From positions 62,001 to 126,000 of the forward strand of contig NZ_AKKC02000005.1 in the NCBI RefSeq assembly GCF_000282095.2: a stretch of DNA of 64,000 nt, in the 5' to 3' direction. The first letter of the stretch is position 1. The number at the start of each line of letters is the position of its first letter. Source of the DNA: Rhizobium sp. CF080 (GTDB lineage: Bacteria > Pseudomonadota > Alphaproteobacteria > Rhizobiales > Rhizobiaceae). Under the pieces are notes generated by a model, which did no database searches, was not told the origin of the DNA, and saw only the letters and a list, made by a program, of their open reading frames with translations. A program made the position numbers and the translations under genes. Positions 41,016 through 49,634 of the stretch are shown here, in pieces.

Positions 41016-42449
41016 TCAGCTAGCGGCACCTTCGAACCGCGCTGCTCCCATATCCCCGAGACGGAGTGCTGATTTCAGATTTCCTGCCAGATCCTTGATC
41101 GCCGCATCCGTGAACCGGTCATAAAACGCCTGGTTCTTGCGCCCTATTCCATGCTCGGCACTGAAACTGCCGCCAAATGTCTCGACCGCGACTTGGAACA
41201 CCCAATCTCGAAGACAAACCTCGAAATCCGGCTTTTCCAGCAGCTTGCTCTGCATGGGGACGACAAGGTTGAAATGCACCCCACCATCCCCGACATGCCC
41301 GAAGTCGCAAATCCTGACATCGGCGAATTTATGCGGCATTTCCCGACGCATGTAGTCACAAAACGTCAACGTCTCCTGCCGCTTGAACGACAGATCGAAA
41401 GCGATCAGTTTGCCGACATGCCTGAGGCTGTCGGAAAGCGCATGCCGCATCGCCCACATCTGCTCGGTCGGTCCAACGACTGCATCCGCCATCAGCTCAG
41501 GTCGGCTTTCCCACACCTCGGATAGAACCTCTTCCACGACGGCCTCCAGAGACTGCTCGCCGACCCGCACATCCCAACTGCGGCTGATTTCAAGAAGGAT
41601 GACGTATTGCGGGACCTGCCCTCCCTGAAACGGATTGCGCAACGACGGGACATGGCTGAGGCCCGCCGCAATCGCATTGCCCGACATCCCCTCGAAAGCA
41701 GAGAGGTAGGCGCCGAACTTTCGCTCCATCACGCGCAGCAAAGGCATCACGCTTTGGCCGGAAGCAGGGACCAGGTACGCGGTGGCCGTCTGGCGCGGCA
41801 GGTATTCGAGGTTGATCGTGCACTCGGTAATGATACCAAAGGCGCCGCAACTGCCGATGAAGACATGCTTCCAGTCTATGCCGGTGTTGTTCTTGCGCAG
41901 GTCGGACCCAAGCTTGAGGACGATGCCGCTCGCATCCGCCAGCACGACAGTGATGCCTAGGACGTTTCTGCGCACATCGCCATACTTGATATAGCGCGAC
42001 CCGCCGGTATTGGTCGCCGCCATGCCCGCAATGCGTGGATCACCGGCAAGATCAATGGGGAAAAACATACCATGCCGCTCAAGCCGCCGGTTGATTTCGG
42101 ACAGTGTAAATCCACCGCTCAGAGTTAACGTCCGGTTGTCGAGATCGAGGTCAAAGCGTGCTGTCAGCCGGTCAAGGCTGAGCACGATCTGCGATCCGCT
42201 TCCATCCGGCGTCGAACCCGACACAAGGCCCGTATTGCCGGATTGTGGGACGATATGAAGACCGTTCTTCATGCAATAGGCGACTGTAGCCGAGACGTCT
42301 TCTGTCGTGCGCGGACGCAGAACGACCGCAGCAAGACCCTCGTCATAGCGCGCACCTGTTTGATAGGCGACCATGGTCGCAGCGTCCGTTACGACGTTCG
42401 CTTCACCCAGAATGGTCTGAAGTGCAGACAGGTGCGTCTGATCAATCAT
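41016..42449 (-). CDS. FAD-linked 2-hydroxyacid dehydrogenase (GlcD/D-2-hydroxyglutarate dehydrogenase type)
   Basis: This 477-residue flavoprotein has an FAD-binding PCMH domain (residues about 30-210; VPQSGNTGLVSGSTPDGSGS and GDPRIAGMAATNTGGSRYIK) and a C-terminal FAD-oxidase_C domain with the metal/substrate motif CDFGHVGDGGVHFNLVVP and a closing GGSFSAEHGIGRKN. This is the arrangement of D-2-hydroxyglutarate dehydrogenase, D-lactate dehydrogenase and GlcD. It oxidises a D-2-hydroxyacid to the 2-oxoacid, passing electrons to the respiratory chain or an electron-transfer flavoprotein. It follows the L-2-hydroxyglutarate oxidase type gene by 31 bases, so the pair may handle both stereoisomers. 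Confidence 0.88.
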   Translation of the reverse strand: MIDQTHLSALQTILGEANVVTDAATMVAYQTGARYDEGLAAVVLRPRTTEDVSATVAYCMKNGLHIVPQSGNTGLVSGSTPDGSGSQIVLSLDRLTARFDLDLDNRTLTLSGGFTLSEINRRLERHGMFFPIDLAGDPRIAGMAATNTGGSRYIKYGDVRRNVLGITVVLADASGIVLKLGSDLRKNNTGIDWKHVFIGSCGAFGIITECTINLEYLPRQTATAYLVPASGQSVMPLLRVMERKFGAYLSAFEGMSGNAIAAGLSHVPSLRNPFQGGQVPQYVILLEISRSWDVRVGEQSLEAVVEEVLSEVWESRPELMADAVVGPTEQMWAMRHALSDSLRHVGKLIAFDLSFKRQETLTFCDYMRREMPHKFADVRICDFGHVGDGGVHFNLVVPMQSKLLEKPDFEVCLRDWVFQVAVETFGGSFSAEHGIGRKNQAFYDRFTDAAIKDLAGNLKSALRLGDMGAARFEGAAS

Positions 42450-42480
42450 GAGAATTGCAGCTCCGCAATCGATAGAATTT

Positions 42481-43677
42481 TCAGTACACCCGCTCGGTGC
42501 ATTTCGAGGCAACCATCCGGCCGATCGGAATGGCCGAGGTCGCTGCCGGCGACGGCGCATTCCCGACATGCAAGGTGCGCTTCGTTTCCGCGAACAGGAA
42601 ATCGCTGACCGCAACCCCTGACTTCGTCACCGCTTGCGCCCGGATACCTGCCGGATAGTGCGTCAGATCGGCCAGTTCCAGGCCTGGGCAATATTTGCGG
42701 CACTCTTCGAGATAGCCCGCTTTCGAGATCGAGTTGGCCACCTCGTGCATAGCATTGGCGCGATGTTTGGCGACAAGCTTCCAGAAGCCTGCAAACGCAA
42801 ACATGCCAAATGCGTCCCGCGCGTTGAACGCGAACTTCTCATATCCCTCGCGGGAGAGACCGAGCACCGCATTCGGGCCAAGCGTCACCGAGCCATCGAT
42901 CATTCTTGTCAGGTGAATGCCGAGGAAGGGCAGGTCCGGATCAGGCACCGGATAGATGAGGTGGGCAACGATATCGTTCAGCCGCCGCGGCAATTTGAAA
43001 TATTCGCCGCGGAATGGCACGATGCGGAAGGAGATATCCGCCCCCGCCATCCTCGCAAGCCTGTCGGATTGGAGCCCTGCGCAGCAAATGACCTGCCGCG
43101 CTTGCCATACGTCGTCGCCAGCAAAGACCTGCACGCGATCGCCGCTCTCCTTGATGCCCGACACCGTCTTGCCGAAACTGACTGCAACGCCCGCGGCCTG
43201 CAGCAGCGCCAGCATCTTGTGGCAGATCTGCTTGTAGTCCACGATTGCCGTCTGCGGGCTGAGAAGAGCACCGATGCCGGCAATATTCGGCTCCAGCTCC
43301 TTCAGCTCGCCACCAGAAACCTTGCGCAGGCTCAACCCGTTCGACGCCGCCCGTTCATGGAGCGCATCGGCACGCGCCATCTCGACATCGTTGGTCGCGA
43401 CGATCAGCTTGCCGCAGGTATTGTAATGAATGCCATGTTCGTCGCAGAAATCCTTGGTGGCGCGGGCGCCTTCGACGCACAGCTTCGCCTTCAGGCTGCC
43501 CGGTGGATAATAAATGCCCGCATGGATGACACCGCTATTGTGGCCGGTCTGGTGCAGGCCGACCGCATCTTCCTTCTCAACCAGCAAAAGCCTGGCGTCG
43601 GGTCGAAGAGCGAGCAGTTCACGCGCCGTCGCCAGCCCGACGATGCCGCCGCCGATAACGCAGAAATCATAAATCAA
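42481..43677 (-). CDS. lhgO: L-2-hydroxyglutarate oxidase/dehydrogenase family protein
   Basis: This 398-residue FAD enzyme of the DAO superfamily begins MIYDFCVIGGGIVGLATARE with the G-x-G-x2-G dinucleotide fold. It shows the LhgO-typical VEKEDAVGLHQTGHNSGVIH and GIYYPPGSLKAKLCVEGARA, then PFRGEYFKLP and PDLPFLGIHLTRMIDG. The length is the normal one for the family. It oxidises L-2-hydroxyglutarate (or a near relative) to 2-oxoglutarate. It is encoded between the dienelactone hydrolase and the D-specific-type dehydrogenase on the same strand. Confidence 0.92.
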   Translation of the reverse strand: MIYDFCVIGGGIVGLATARELLALRPDARLLLVEKEDAVGLHQTGHNSGVIHAGIYYPPGSLKAKLCVEGARATKDFCDEHGIHYNTCGKLIVATNDVEMARADALHERAASNGLSLRKVSGGELKELEPNIAGIGALLSPQTAIVDYKQICHKMLALLQAAGVAVSFGKTVSGIKESGDRVQVFAGDDVWQARQVICCAGLQSDRLARMAGADISFRIVPFRGEYFKLPRRLNDIVAHLIYPVPDPDLPFLGIHLTRMIDGSVTLGPNAVLGLSREGYEKFAFNARDAFGMFAFAGFWKLVAKHRANAMHEVANSISKAGYLEECRKYCPGLELADLTHYPAGIRAQAVTKSGVAVSDFLFAETKRTLHVGNAPSPAATSAIPIGRMVASKCTERVY

Positions 43678-43718
43678 CGCTCGCTCCCATCGAAAAGCCT
43701 TTCCCGATCATGCCGCCG

Positions 43719-44453
43719 CTATTTCAGTGTACGGCCCCACAGATCGAACAGAACCTTCCAGACATGTTCGGCCGCCCCCGGCACGTAGGCACCTCTTTCG
43801 GGGAAGCAGAAGCCGTGTTTGGTTCCCGGCAGCGTTTCGACGCGATGCTTGACACCAGCCTCTTCCATGACCTTGACCAGTTGCGCGATCACGTCCGGCG
43901 GCGCGGCATTGTCGTGCTCCGCAAAGCCATAATAGAGCTCGCCCTTGACCTTGCCGATGTAATTATGTGGCGACTGCTCCAGTTCGTTGACCATGCGAAC
44001 GCCGTAAAGCGACGCGGCGCTCTTGATACGATCCGAATAATGTTCCGCTGCCCAGGTGATGAACGGTCCGCCCATGCAATAACCAACAATGCCGATCGGG
44101 CCGTCCTTGGCCTGCGGCTGGCCGTCCGCGAAGCTGATGACGGCCCCGGTGTCGTCGATGATCTGCGCACGGTTCATCGCGTGGTTGACGCAGGCGCGCA
44201 CCACCTGAGACATCGTCTCCTCACGCCGCGGCAGGTCGAACCGTATGGTGCCGATACGGTAATAGAGGTCGGGCAGAACGACGAAATAACCCTGCTTGGC
44301 GATCTTGCGCGCCATGTTCCACAATTCCTGGCGAACGCCCGGCGCGTCCATGTAGAAGATCACGATGGGCCACTGCCCGTCCTTGTCCGGGCAGACGACG
44401 AAGGCCGGCATTTTCCCGTGATTGGTGCTGATCAAGACTTCCTGTTCGAACAT
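43719..44453 (-). CDS. Dienelactone hydrolase family protein
   Basis: This 244-residue alpha/beta-hydrolase has the DLH triad: a Cys nucleophile in IVGYCMGGPFITWA, an Asp in YGFAEHDNAAPP, and a His in LPGTKHGFCFPERG. The start ATG 44453 fits MFEQEVLISTNHGKMPAFVV. DLH enzymes open lactones in aromatic degradation, but paralogues hydrolyse a range of esters and thioesters. It lies in the minus-strand catabolic run, 41 bases before the L-2-hydroxyglutarate oxidase type gene. Confidence 0.88.
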   Translation of the reverse strand: MFEQEVLISTNHGKMPAFVVCPDKDGQWPIVIFYMDAPGVRQELWNMARKIAKQGYFVVLPDLYYRIGTIRFDLPRREETMSQVVRACVNHAMNRAQIIDDTGAVISFADGQPQAKDGPIGIVGYCMGGPFITWAAEHYSDRIKSAASLYGVRMVNELEQSPHNYIGKVKGELYYGFAEHDNAAPPDVIAQLVKVMEEAGVKHRVETLPGTKHGFCFPERGAYVPGAAEHVWKVLFDLWGRTLK

Positions 44454-44506
44454 TCCGTTTCCCCCTGGGCGAGGCAAACACGCTCGCCACTCGCAATTCC
44501 AAAACC

Positions 44507-44899
44507 TTAGTCGACGATCCTCGCGGCATGCTGCTTTCGTCCGTCATGCACGACGTATTCCAATTTCACCTCTCGGCCAATCCAGCTGCCTTCCGGTTCC
44601 GGCCCGGTCAGGTTGGTCACGATCAGCGGTCCCTCCTCCAGACGCACCGTCATGGCATTGTAGGGGGGCGGGAAATCATCGAAATATTTGCGATGAAACA
44701 CAACCCAGGACACCACTTTTCCCTTGCCGGAAACGGGCTTCCATTCGGTCTCCATGCAGAGGCATTCGGCGCAGATAGGCGCCGGCGGATAACGGAACTT
44801 GTGGCAGTTGCAGCAGGCCATCAGCTCCAGTTGCTCCCGCTCGATGCTCTCCCACATGCGAACGTCGTCGATGCTCTTGATCGGTTGCGTCTTGCCCAC
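44507..44899 (-). CDS. DUF35-type protein with zinc ribbon and OB fold, thiolase partner
   Basis: This 130-residue protein carries a zinc ribbon with two C-x2-C pairs (ACCNCHKFRYPPAPICAECL) and an OB-fold (GKGKVVSWVVFHRKYFDDFP, then VTNLTGPEPEGSWIG). Such DUF35 proteins form complexes with thiolase-like partners and bind or orient the acyl-CoA. Both stand side by side here: it starts two bases after the thiolase stop. The GTG start at 44899 is supported by GGGAGAT upstream. Confidence 0.88.
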   Translation of the reverse strand: MGKTQPIKSIDDVRMWESIEREQLELMACCNCHKFRYPPAPICAECLCMETEWKPVSGKGKVVSWVVFHRKYFDDFPPPYNAMTVRLEEGPLIVTNLTGPEPEGSWIGREVKLEYVVHDGRKQHAARIVD

Positions 44900-44901
44900 G
44901 A

Positions 44902-46095
44902 TTATCTCCCGTAAATGATCGACACGGCCTTGCCGGCAACATCGGAACTGTAGTGCACGAACCGGCAATCCGGCACCTGCCGCTCGCCGCAAATGCCCCT
45001 CACCTGCCGCACCGCCTCGACTTGATGCGCCCATCCCTGCATGTAGCTTTCCGACAGATGGCCGCCGCTGGTGTTGACCGGCAACCGCCGGCCGAGCGCC
45101 ACACCCTCCTCGCGCAGGAACTTGCCGGCGCCGCCCGCTGGGCAATACCCGTAACCTTCGAGCGCCAGCGGGATATGGCAGGAAAAACTGTCATAGACCT
45201 GCAGCGTGTCCATGTCCTTCGGGCCGACGCCGGCCATATTGAACACCTGCTCGGCCACTTTCTGCTGTGCCGGCAGGTAATATTCGGTCAGGCGCGGCTC
45301 GAGGCTCGTCGCGCCGGTATTGAGATCGTAGCGGCCGACGCCGTGGATCATCACCGGGTTGGCAGCCTTCCTGGCCCGTTCGGCGGAGGTGATGATCAGC
45401 GCCACGCCACCGTCGTTGATGAGGCAATAGTCGAAGATATGCAGCGGCTCGCAAATGAATTCCGAGGCAAGATAGTCTTCGACGGTGATACGCTGCTGCA
45501 TCAGGGCATTGGGGTTGAGGCTGGCGCCGATCCGCTGGGCCACCGCCACTTCGCCGAGTTCCGCCGATGTCAGGCCCGTCTCTTCCATGTAACGCCGGAA
45601 CATCATCGCATAAAGCGCCCCTTGCGAGGTAAAGCCCCATGGCGCGTGGTAGACATAGGAGAGGAAGGAAGCCCCGCCGGCCGCATTGCTGCCGCCATAG
45701 TTGACCTTGCCGGAACGCTGGTTGTTGCCGTAGACCAGCGCCACCACTTCCGCCAAACCAGATTTGATGGCCATGCAGGCCTGGATGACGCCGAGCATGG
45801 CATCCGCCTGGCCGCCCCATTTGGCATCAATACCGAGAACCTCCCCCATTCGTTCATAAGGCGTGGTCGGTCCGACGATCAGGCCATCGACATCGTCACG
45901 GGTGAGGCCCGCGTCCTCAAGCGCGCGGACGAAGGCAAGCGAGCCGAGCCCGATCGAGTCGTATTTGACCTTGCCTTCGCGAACTGCAGCATAGTCCTGG
46001 CGCCAATCCGTGTGGCCGACACCAACCACCGCTGCCACTTTAGAAAGTCCTGGGGTCACGACGCTTTCAGCCTCCCTGATGCGCATTGCAAGCAT
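44902..46095 (-). CDS. Thiolase-like protein (SCP2/DUF35-associated type)
   Basis: This 397-residue thiolase-fold protein has the N-terminal reactive-Cys region GVIQACMAIKSGLAEVV, the motif YDSFSCHIPLALEGYGYC in the middle, and NTSGGHLSESYMQGWAHQVE as the C-terminal equivalent of the N-x-x-G-G-x-x-x-G-H-P motif. The usual G-H-P is changed to Y-M-Q-G, as in the branch that pairs with DUF35 proteins such as Ltp2 in steroid side-chain breakdown. The branch performs thiolytic or aldol cleavage of acyl-CoAs. Two start codons (46095, 46086) are possible. The DUF35 gene follows after two bases. Confidence 0.88.
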   Translation of the reverse strand: MLAMRIREAESVVTPGLSKVAAVVGVGHTDWRQDYAAVREGKVKYDSIGLGSLAFVRALEDAGLTRDDVDGLIVGPTTPYERMGEVLGIDAKWGGQADAMLGVIQACMAIKSGLAEVVALVYGNNQRSGKVNYGGSNAAGGASFLSYVYHAPWGFTSQGALYAMMFRRYMEETGLTSAELGEVAVAQRIGASLNPNALMQQRITVEDYLASEFICEPLHIFDYCLINDGGVALIITSAERARKAANPVMIHGVGRYDLNTGATSLEPRLTEYYLPAQQKVAEQVFNMAGVGPKDMDTLQVYDSFSCHIPLALEGYGYCPAGGAGKFLREEGVALGRRLPVNTSGGHLSESYMQGWAHQVEAVRQVRGICGERQVPDCRFVHYSSDVAGKAVSIIYGR

Positions 46096-46258
46096 GTTGG
46101 GCGAACTGTCTTCGATGGGACTGTGAAGGTCAAACGACGAAAAATCGCCTGCCTGATGCACTCCGCTCAAACGCCAGCGCCAAAAAATGTAAGCAAAAAC
46201 AAACGCGCCACCGCGCAACACCGGCACGGAGATAGCCTTACTCCCCCGAACCGGGGAC

Positions 46259-47092
46259 CTATTTCAGATAGGTGTCGATGAGGTCGTCGTAACGCCTGGA
46301 CTCGCTGTAGCGATCCATCAGATCGGCGGGCGACGGGCTCAAAGGTCCCGAACCTCTATCCTTGCGATAGAATTCCCACACCGCCGCAAGGGCAGCCGGC
46401 AGCGCACCATGGCCGGTCAGGCAGATGCGGACGCCGAGCATACCAAGGTCGTCGACCTCGGCCAGTTCGCCCCTTGCCGCGCCGAGCACGATCGGCAGGC
46501 CAGTCGCCTCGCGCACCGCCGTGACATCGGAAACCCGCCGCGCACCGGTCAGGAAAATGCCATCGACACCGGCGTCGGCGAAGGCACGCGTCCGCTCGAG
46601 CAGGTCTGCCGAAAAGCCTGGCCGCACTATCGTTCGGCCGAAGATCACGAAATCGGGATTGCGGCGGGCGGAAAGGGCTGCGGCGACCTTACCCTTCGCC
46701 TCGGCAACGGAGAGCAATTGCGGCTCCTGGTGCCCGAACGGATAAGGCAGAACGGTGTCCTCCAGCGATATCGCCGAAACACCCGCCGTCTCCAGTTCCT
46801 CGATGCAGCGCATGACGTTCAGGGCATTGCCGTAACCATGGTCTGCATCGACCAGAAGCGGTAGCGGCGAACGGCGGCATATCCGCCGGCAAAGGCCCGC
46901 AAGCTCGTCGAGTGTCAAAAGCGCGTGGTCCGGAGCGCCGAGAACCGCCAATCCGGCCACGGATCCGCCGAGCACGGCAAGCTCGAAACCCGCATCCGCC
47001 GCCATTCGCGCGGTCATCGGATCGAAGACGGATGCGGGTTTGACACATGTGCCACCTTCGAGGATGGCTCGGATCGAATGGTTGGCCTGCAT
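46259..47092 (-). CDS. Isocitrate lyase/PEP mutase family protein, oxaloacetate-decarboxylase-like
   Basis: This 277-residue TIM-barrel enzyme has the family metal site LLVDADHGYGNALNVMRCIE (D-x-D-x-G-Y-G) and ISLEDTVLPYPFG. It lacks the K-K-C-G-H active-site loop of true isocitrate lyases, which fits the oxaloacetate decarboxylase (PA4872-type) or methylisocitrate lyase-like subgroup. It would cleave a C-C bond next to a carboxylate. It follows the scoB gene on the same strand by six bases, so it is in the same operon. The substrate is inferred only at family level. Confidence 0.86.
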   Translation of the reverse strand: MQANHSIRAILEGGTCVKPASVFDPMTARMAADAGFELAVLGGSVAGLAVLGAPDHALLTLDELAGLCRRICRRSPLPLLVDADHGYGNALNVMRCIEELETAGVSAISLEDTVLPYPFGHQEPQLLSVAEAKGKVAAALSARRNPDFVIFGRTIVRPGFSADLLERTRAFADAGVDGIFLTGARRVSDVTAVREATGLPIVLGAARGELAEVDDLGMLGVRICLTGHGALPAALAAVWEFYRKDRGSGPLSPSPADLMDRYSESRRYDDLIDTYLK

Positions 47093-47098
47093 GATGGA

Positions 47099-47785
47099 TC
47101 AGTTCCCGTGGAGAGGTGCGCCGGTCAGCGCCTGCACCTGTTCGAACGAGACGCCATTCGCAAGTTCGATGATGCTGAACCGGCCGTCAATGATTTCGAA
47201 TACGCCGAGTTCTGTATAAACCCGGTCGACGGCGCCCGGTGCGGTGAGCGGGTATTTGCATTTTTCGACGAGCTTCGGTTCTCCCTCGCGGGCTGTATGT
47301 TGCATCAGCACCCAGACGCGCTTCGCACCGACAGCAAGATCCATCGCGCCGCCGACCGCCGGCAGAAGCTCGTCCGAACTGGTGGTCCAGTTCGCAAGGT
47401 CGCCGTTCTGTGCGACTTCGAAGGCGCCGAGCACGCAGAGATCGATATGGCCACCGCGGATCATCGCAAAACTGTCGCCATGATGGAACAACGACGAACC
47501 GGGAAGAAGCGTCACCGCTTTCTTGCCGGCATTGACCAGCCAAGGGTCGATCGCGTCCGGCGCCGGTCCCGGCCCCATGCCGAGAATGCCGTTTTCCGAG
47601 TGGAACACCACTTCCTTGTCGCCATCGATCATGTCGGCCACCTTGGTGGGCATGCCGACGCCGAGATTGACGTACCAGCCCTCCTCGACATCGCGCGCCA
47701 GGCGGCGGGCGACGGCATCGCGGTCCACTTTGCCGGCTTCCGGCTGGCTTGCGGTCGTCTTGTTCACGGATTGGTTCATGGTCAT
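47099..47785 (-). CDS. scoB: 3-oxoacid CoA-transferase subunit B
   Basis: This 228-residue subunit has the catalytic Glu in VVFHSENGILGMGP and the CoA-binding fold around VNLGVGMPTKVADMI. It moves CoA from succinyl-CoA or another donor to a 3-oxoacid. ATG 47785 follows GAGGGG, and it lies five bases after the A subunit stop. With the A subunit it forms the heteromeric family I transferase. Related pairs include Sco, Pca and Ato types; the acceptor is unknown. Confidence 0.92.
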   Translation of the reverse strand: MTMNQSVNKTTASQPEAGKVDRDAVARRLARDVEEGWYVNLGVGMPTKVADMIDGDKEVVFHSENGILGMGPGPAPDAIDPWLVNAGKKAVTLLPGSSLFHHGDSFAMIRGGHIDLCVLGAFEVAQNGDLANWTTSSDELLPAVGGAMDLAVGAKRVWVLMQHTAREGEPKLVEKCKYPLTAPGAVDRVYTELGVFEIIDGRFSIIELANGVSFEQVQALTGAPLHGN

Positions 47786-47790
47786 GCCCC

Positions 47791-48486
47791 TCACGCCTGC
47801 CTTTGCGCGGCAAGCAGGGCTTCCACGCGGCTTTCAACCTGCACCACCCGGTTGATGAAGATGCCGGGAGTGACCACCGCTTCCGGATCGATCGGATCGG
47901 TGCTCACCTCGTTCGCCTGGGCGATTGTCAGCGTCGCGGCCATGGCCATGATCGGGTTGAAGTTTCGGCCGGAGCCCCGGTAGGAAAGATTGCCCCAACG
48001 GTCCGCCTTCCAGGCTTCGATGAGCGCCACGTCTGCACGCAGAGCACGCTCCATCACGTAGGTGCGGCCGTCGAAATCGCGATGCTCCTTGCCGTCAGCC
48101 AGCGGCGTGCCGACCGAAGTCGGTGTATAAAAGGCGGGCACGCCTGCGCCTCCGCATCGAATGCGCTCCGCCAGCGTCCCCTGCGGCACCAGTTCGAGTT
48201 CAATCTTGCCAGCGAGGTAAAGTTCGCGGAACACCGTCGAGCCCTTGGGAAAGGAGCAGATGATCTTTCGTACGAGGCCGAGATCCATTAGTCGAGGAAT
48301 GCCGGTCTCGGCGCTCCAGCCGGCATTGTTGGCAACGATGGTCAGGCCCTTGATGCCAAGTTCCGCCAGGGCGTCGACAAGGGCATCCGGCTGACCAACG
48401 GCACCGAAGCCGCCGATCATCACCGTTGAACCATCAGCAATGCCTTCCAGCGCTTGCGCCAGCGATGCGACACGCTTGTCGATCAT
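47791..48486 (-). CDS. scoA: 3-oxoacid CoA-transferase subunit A
   Basis: This 231-residue subunit begins MIDKRVASLAQALEGIADGS and has the CoA-site motif GGFGAVGQPDALVDAL, followed by ANNAG and a Gly/Ala-rich C-terminal helix. Its start overlaps the importer ATPase stop by four bases (ATGA), which places the transferase in the same operon as the ABC importer genes. This strongly links uptake of a substrate to CoA transfer. Confidence 0.92.
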   Translation of the reverse strand: MIDKRVASLAQALEGIADGSTVMIGGFGAVGQPDALVDALAELGIKGLTIVANNAGWSAETGIPRLMDLGLVRKIICSFPKGSTVFRELYLAGKIELELVPQGTLAERIRCGGAGVPAFYTPTSVGTPLADGKEHRDFDGRTYVMERALRADVALIEAWKADRWGNLSYRGSGRNFNPIMAMAATLTIAQANEVSTDPIDPEAVVTPGIFINRVVQVESRVEALLAAQRQA

Positions 48487-49634
48487 GCGGTACGCCTTTC
48501 ATCGCTGAGGCCCAGAGACTTTTCCGGGCTGAAATGCACCGCGATCCGATCGCCGTCATTAAAATGGATATCGGCCGGCTGATGCACCTGGATACGATTG
48601 CTGCAGAGTTGGATCGTGTAACGCACAATATTTCCCAGGAAGCCGGAGGATAACACCGAGCCCTCAAGCGCATTATACCCCTCCGGGACCGCAGTGCCGG
48701 GAGCGGCAAGGCTCACCGATTCGGGCCGGATCGACACCGCGATCTTGCTGTTCGCTGCGATCGGATAGGGGAAACATGCCTTGATCACCTCGCCGCTGTC
48801 GAGAGTGATGGTGCGGTAGTCGCCAGTCCCGGCTGACTCGCCAAGTTTTGCCGGAAGCAGGTTGGTCGCGCCCATGAAGCCGGCGACGAAGGCGTTGCGC
48901 GGCCGGTTGTAGATCTCCCGCGGCGGCCCCATCTGCTCCAGCATCCCGGCATTGATCACCGCGATGATATCCGACATTTCCAGCGCCTCGTGCTGGTCGT
49001 GCGTCACATAGACCGTGGTGATGCCGATCTGCTTCTGCAGACGCTTCAATTCGTTGCGCATCTCGTCGCGCAGCAGTGCATCCAGGTTGGACAGCGGCTC
49101 GTCGAGCAGAAGCAGGCCCGGCTGGCGGACGATGGCGCGCGCCAGCGCCACGCGCTGCTGCTGGCCGCCGGAAAGTTGGGTTGCCGACCGGTTTTCGTAG
49201 CCGGAAAGCCCGACAGTATTAAGCGCTTCGCGCACCATTTCCGTGATTTTCGCTGCGCTCAGCTTCAGCTGCGACCGTACCCGCAGCGGAAAGGCGACGT
49301 TCTCGAACACGGTCATATGCGGCCAGATCGCATAGGACTGGAAGACCATGCCGATGTTGCGCTGGTTGAGCGGCAGGTTCGAATTGCTCGCACCGTCGAA
49401 AAACGTCGTCGGCCCGAGCGAAAGTCGACCGTCATCCGGGATTTCCAGCCCGGCGATGCAGCGCAACGTCGTGGTCTTGCCGCAGCCGGACGGGCCGAGA
49501 AGTGTAAAGAACGTACCGGCCTTCAACGAGAAACTGATCGGCTGGATTCCGCCTCCGGGAAACCGGGAGTTGCTCGTCCAATAGGTCTTGGTGAGGTTCG
49601 AGACCTCCAAGGTCATACTGTTGATTGAGGTCAC
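48483..49634 (-). CDS. ABC transporter ATPase, ferric/polyamine-type importer
   Basis: This 383-residue ATPase has Walker A LLGPSGCGKTTTLR, signature LSGGQQQRVALARAI, Walker B LLLLDEPLSNLDA and switch VTHDQHEALEMSD. A TOBE-like C-terminal domain follows (about 270-370). This is the PotA/FbpC/MalK plan for large-substrate importers. It sits between the fused permease (ATGA overlap) and scoA (ATGA overlap). Its partner binding protein is of the ferric or sulfate/thiosulfate type, so the ligand may be an organic acid, an amine or a metal complex. Confidence 0.92.
   Translation of the reverse strand: MTSINSMTLEVSNLTKTYWTSNSRFPGGGIQPISFSLKAGTFFTLLGPSGCGKTTTLRCIAGLEIPDDGRLSLGPTTFFDGASNSNLPLNQRNIGMVFQSYAIWPHMTVFENVAFPLRVRSQLKLSAAKITEMVREALNTVGLSGYENRSATQLSGGQQQRVALARAIVRQPGLLLLDEPLSNLDALLRDEMRNELKRLQKQIGITTVYVTHDQHEALEMSDIIAVINAGMLEQMGPPREIYNRPRNAFVAGFMGATNLLPAKLGESAGTGDYRTITLDSGEVIKACFPYPIAANSKIAVSIRPESVSLAAPGTAVPEGYNALEGSVLSSGFLGNIVRYTIQLCSNRIQVHQPADIHFNDGDRIAVHFSPEKSLGLSDERRTA

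Noticed and set aside
44953..46281. Open frame of 442 codons on the plus strand opposite the thiolase
   Set aside because: Composition is Arg/His-rich and no motif is seen, while the minus strand carries the thiolase with DUF35 partner directly downstream.
46259..47092. Assignment as isocitrate lyase
   Set aside because: The protein is about half the length of a true isocitrate lyase and lacks the K-K-C-G-H loop, so only the wider family is claimed.
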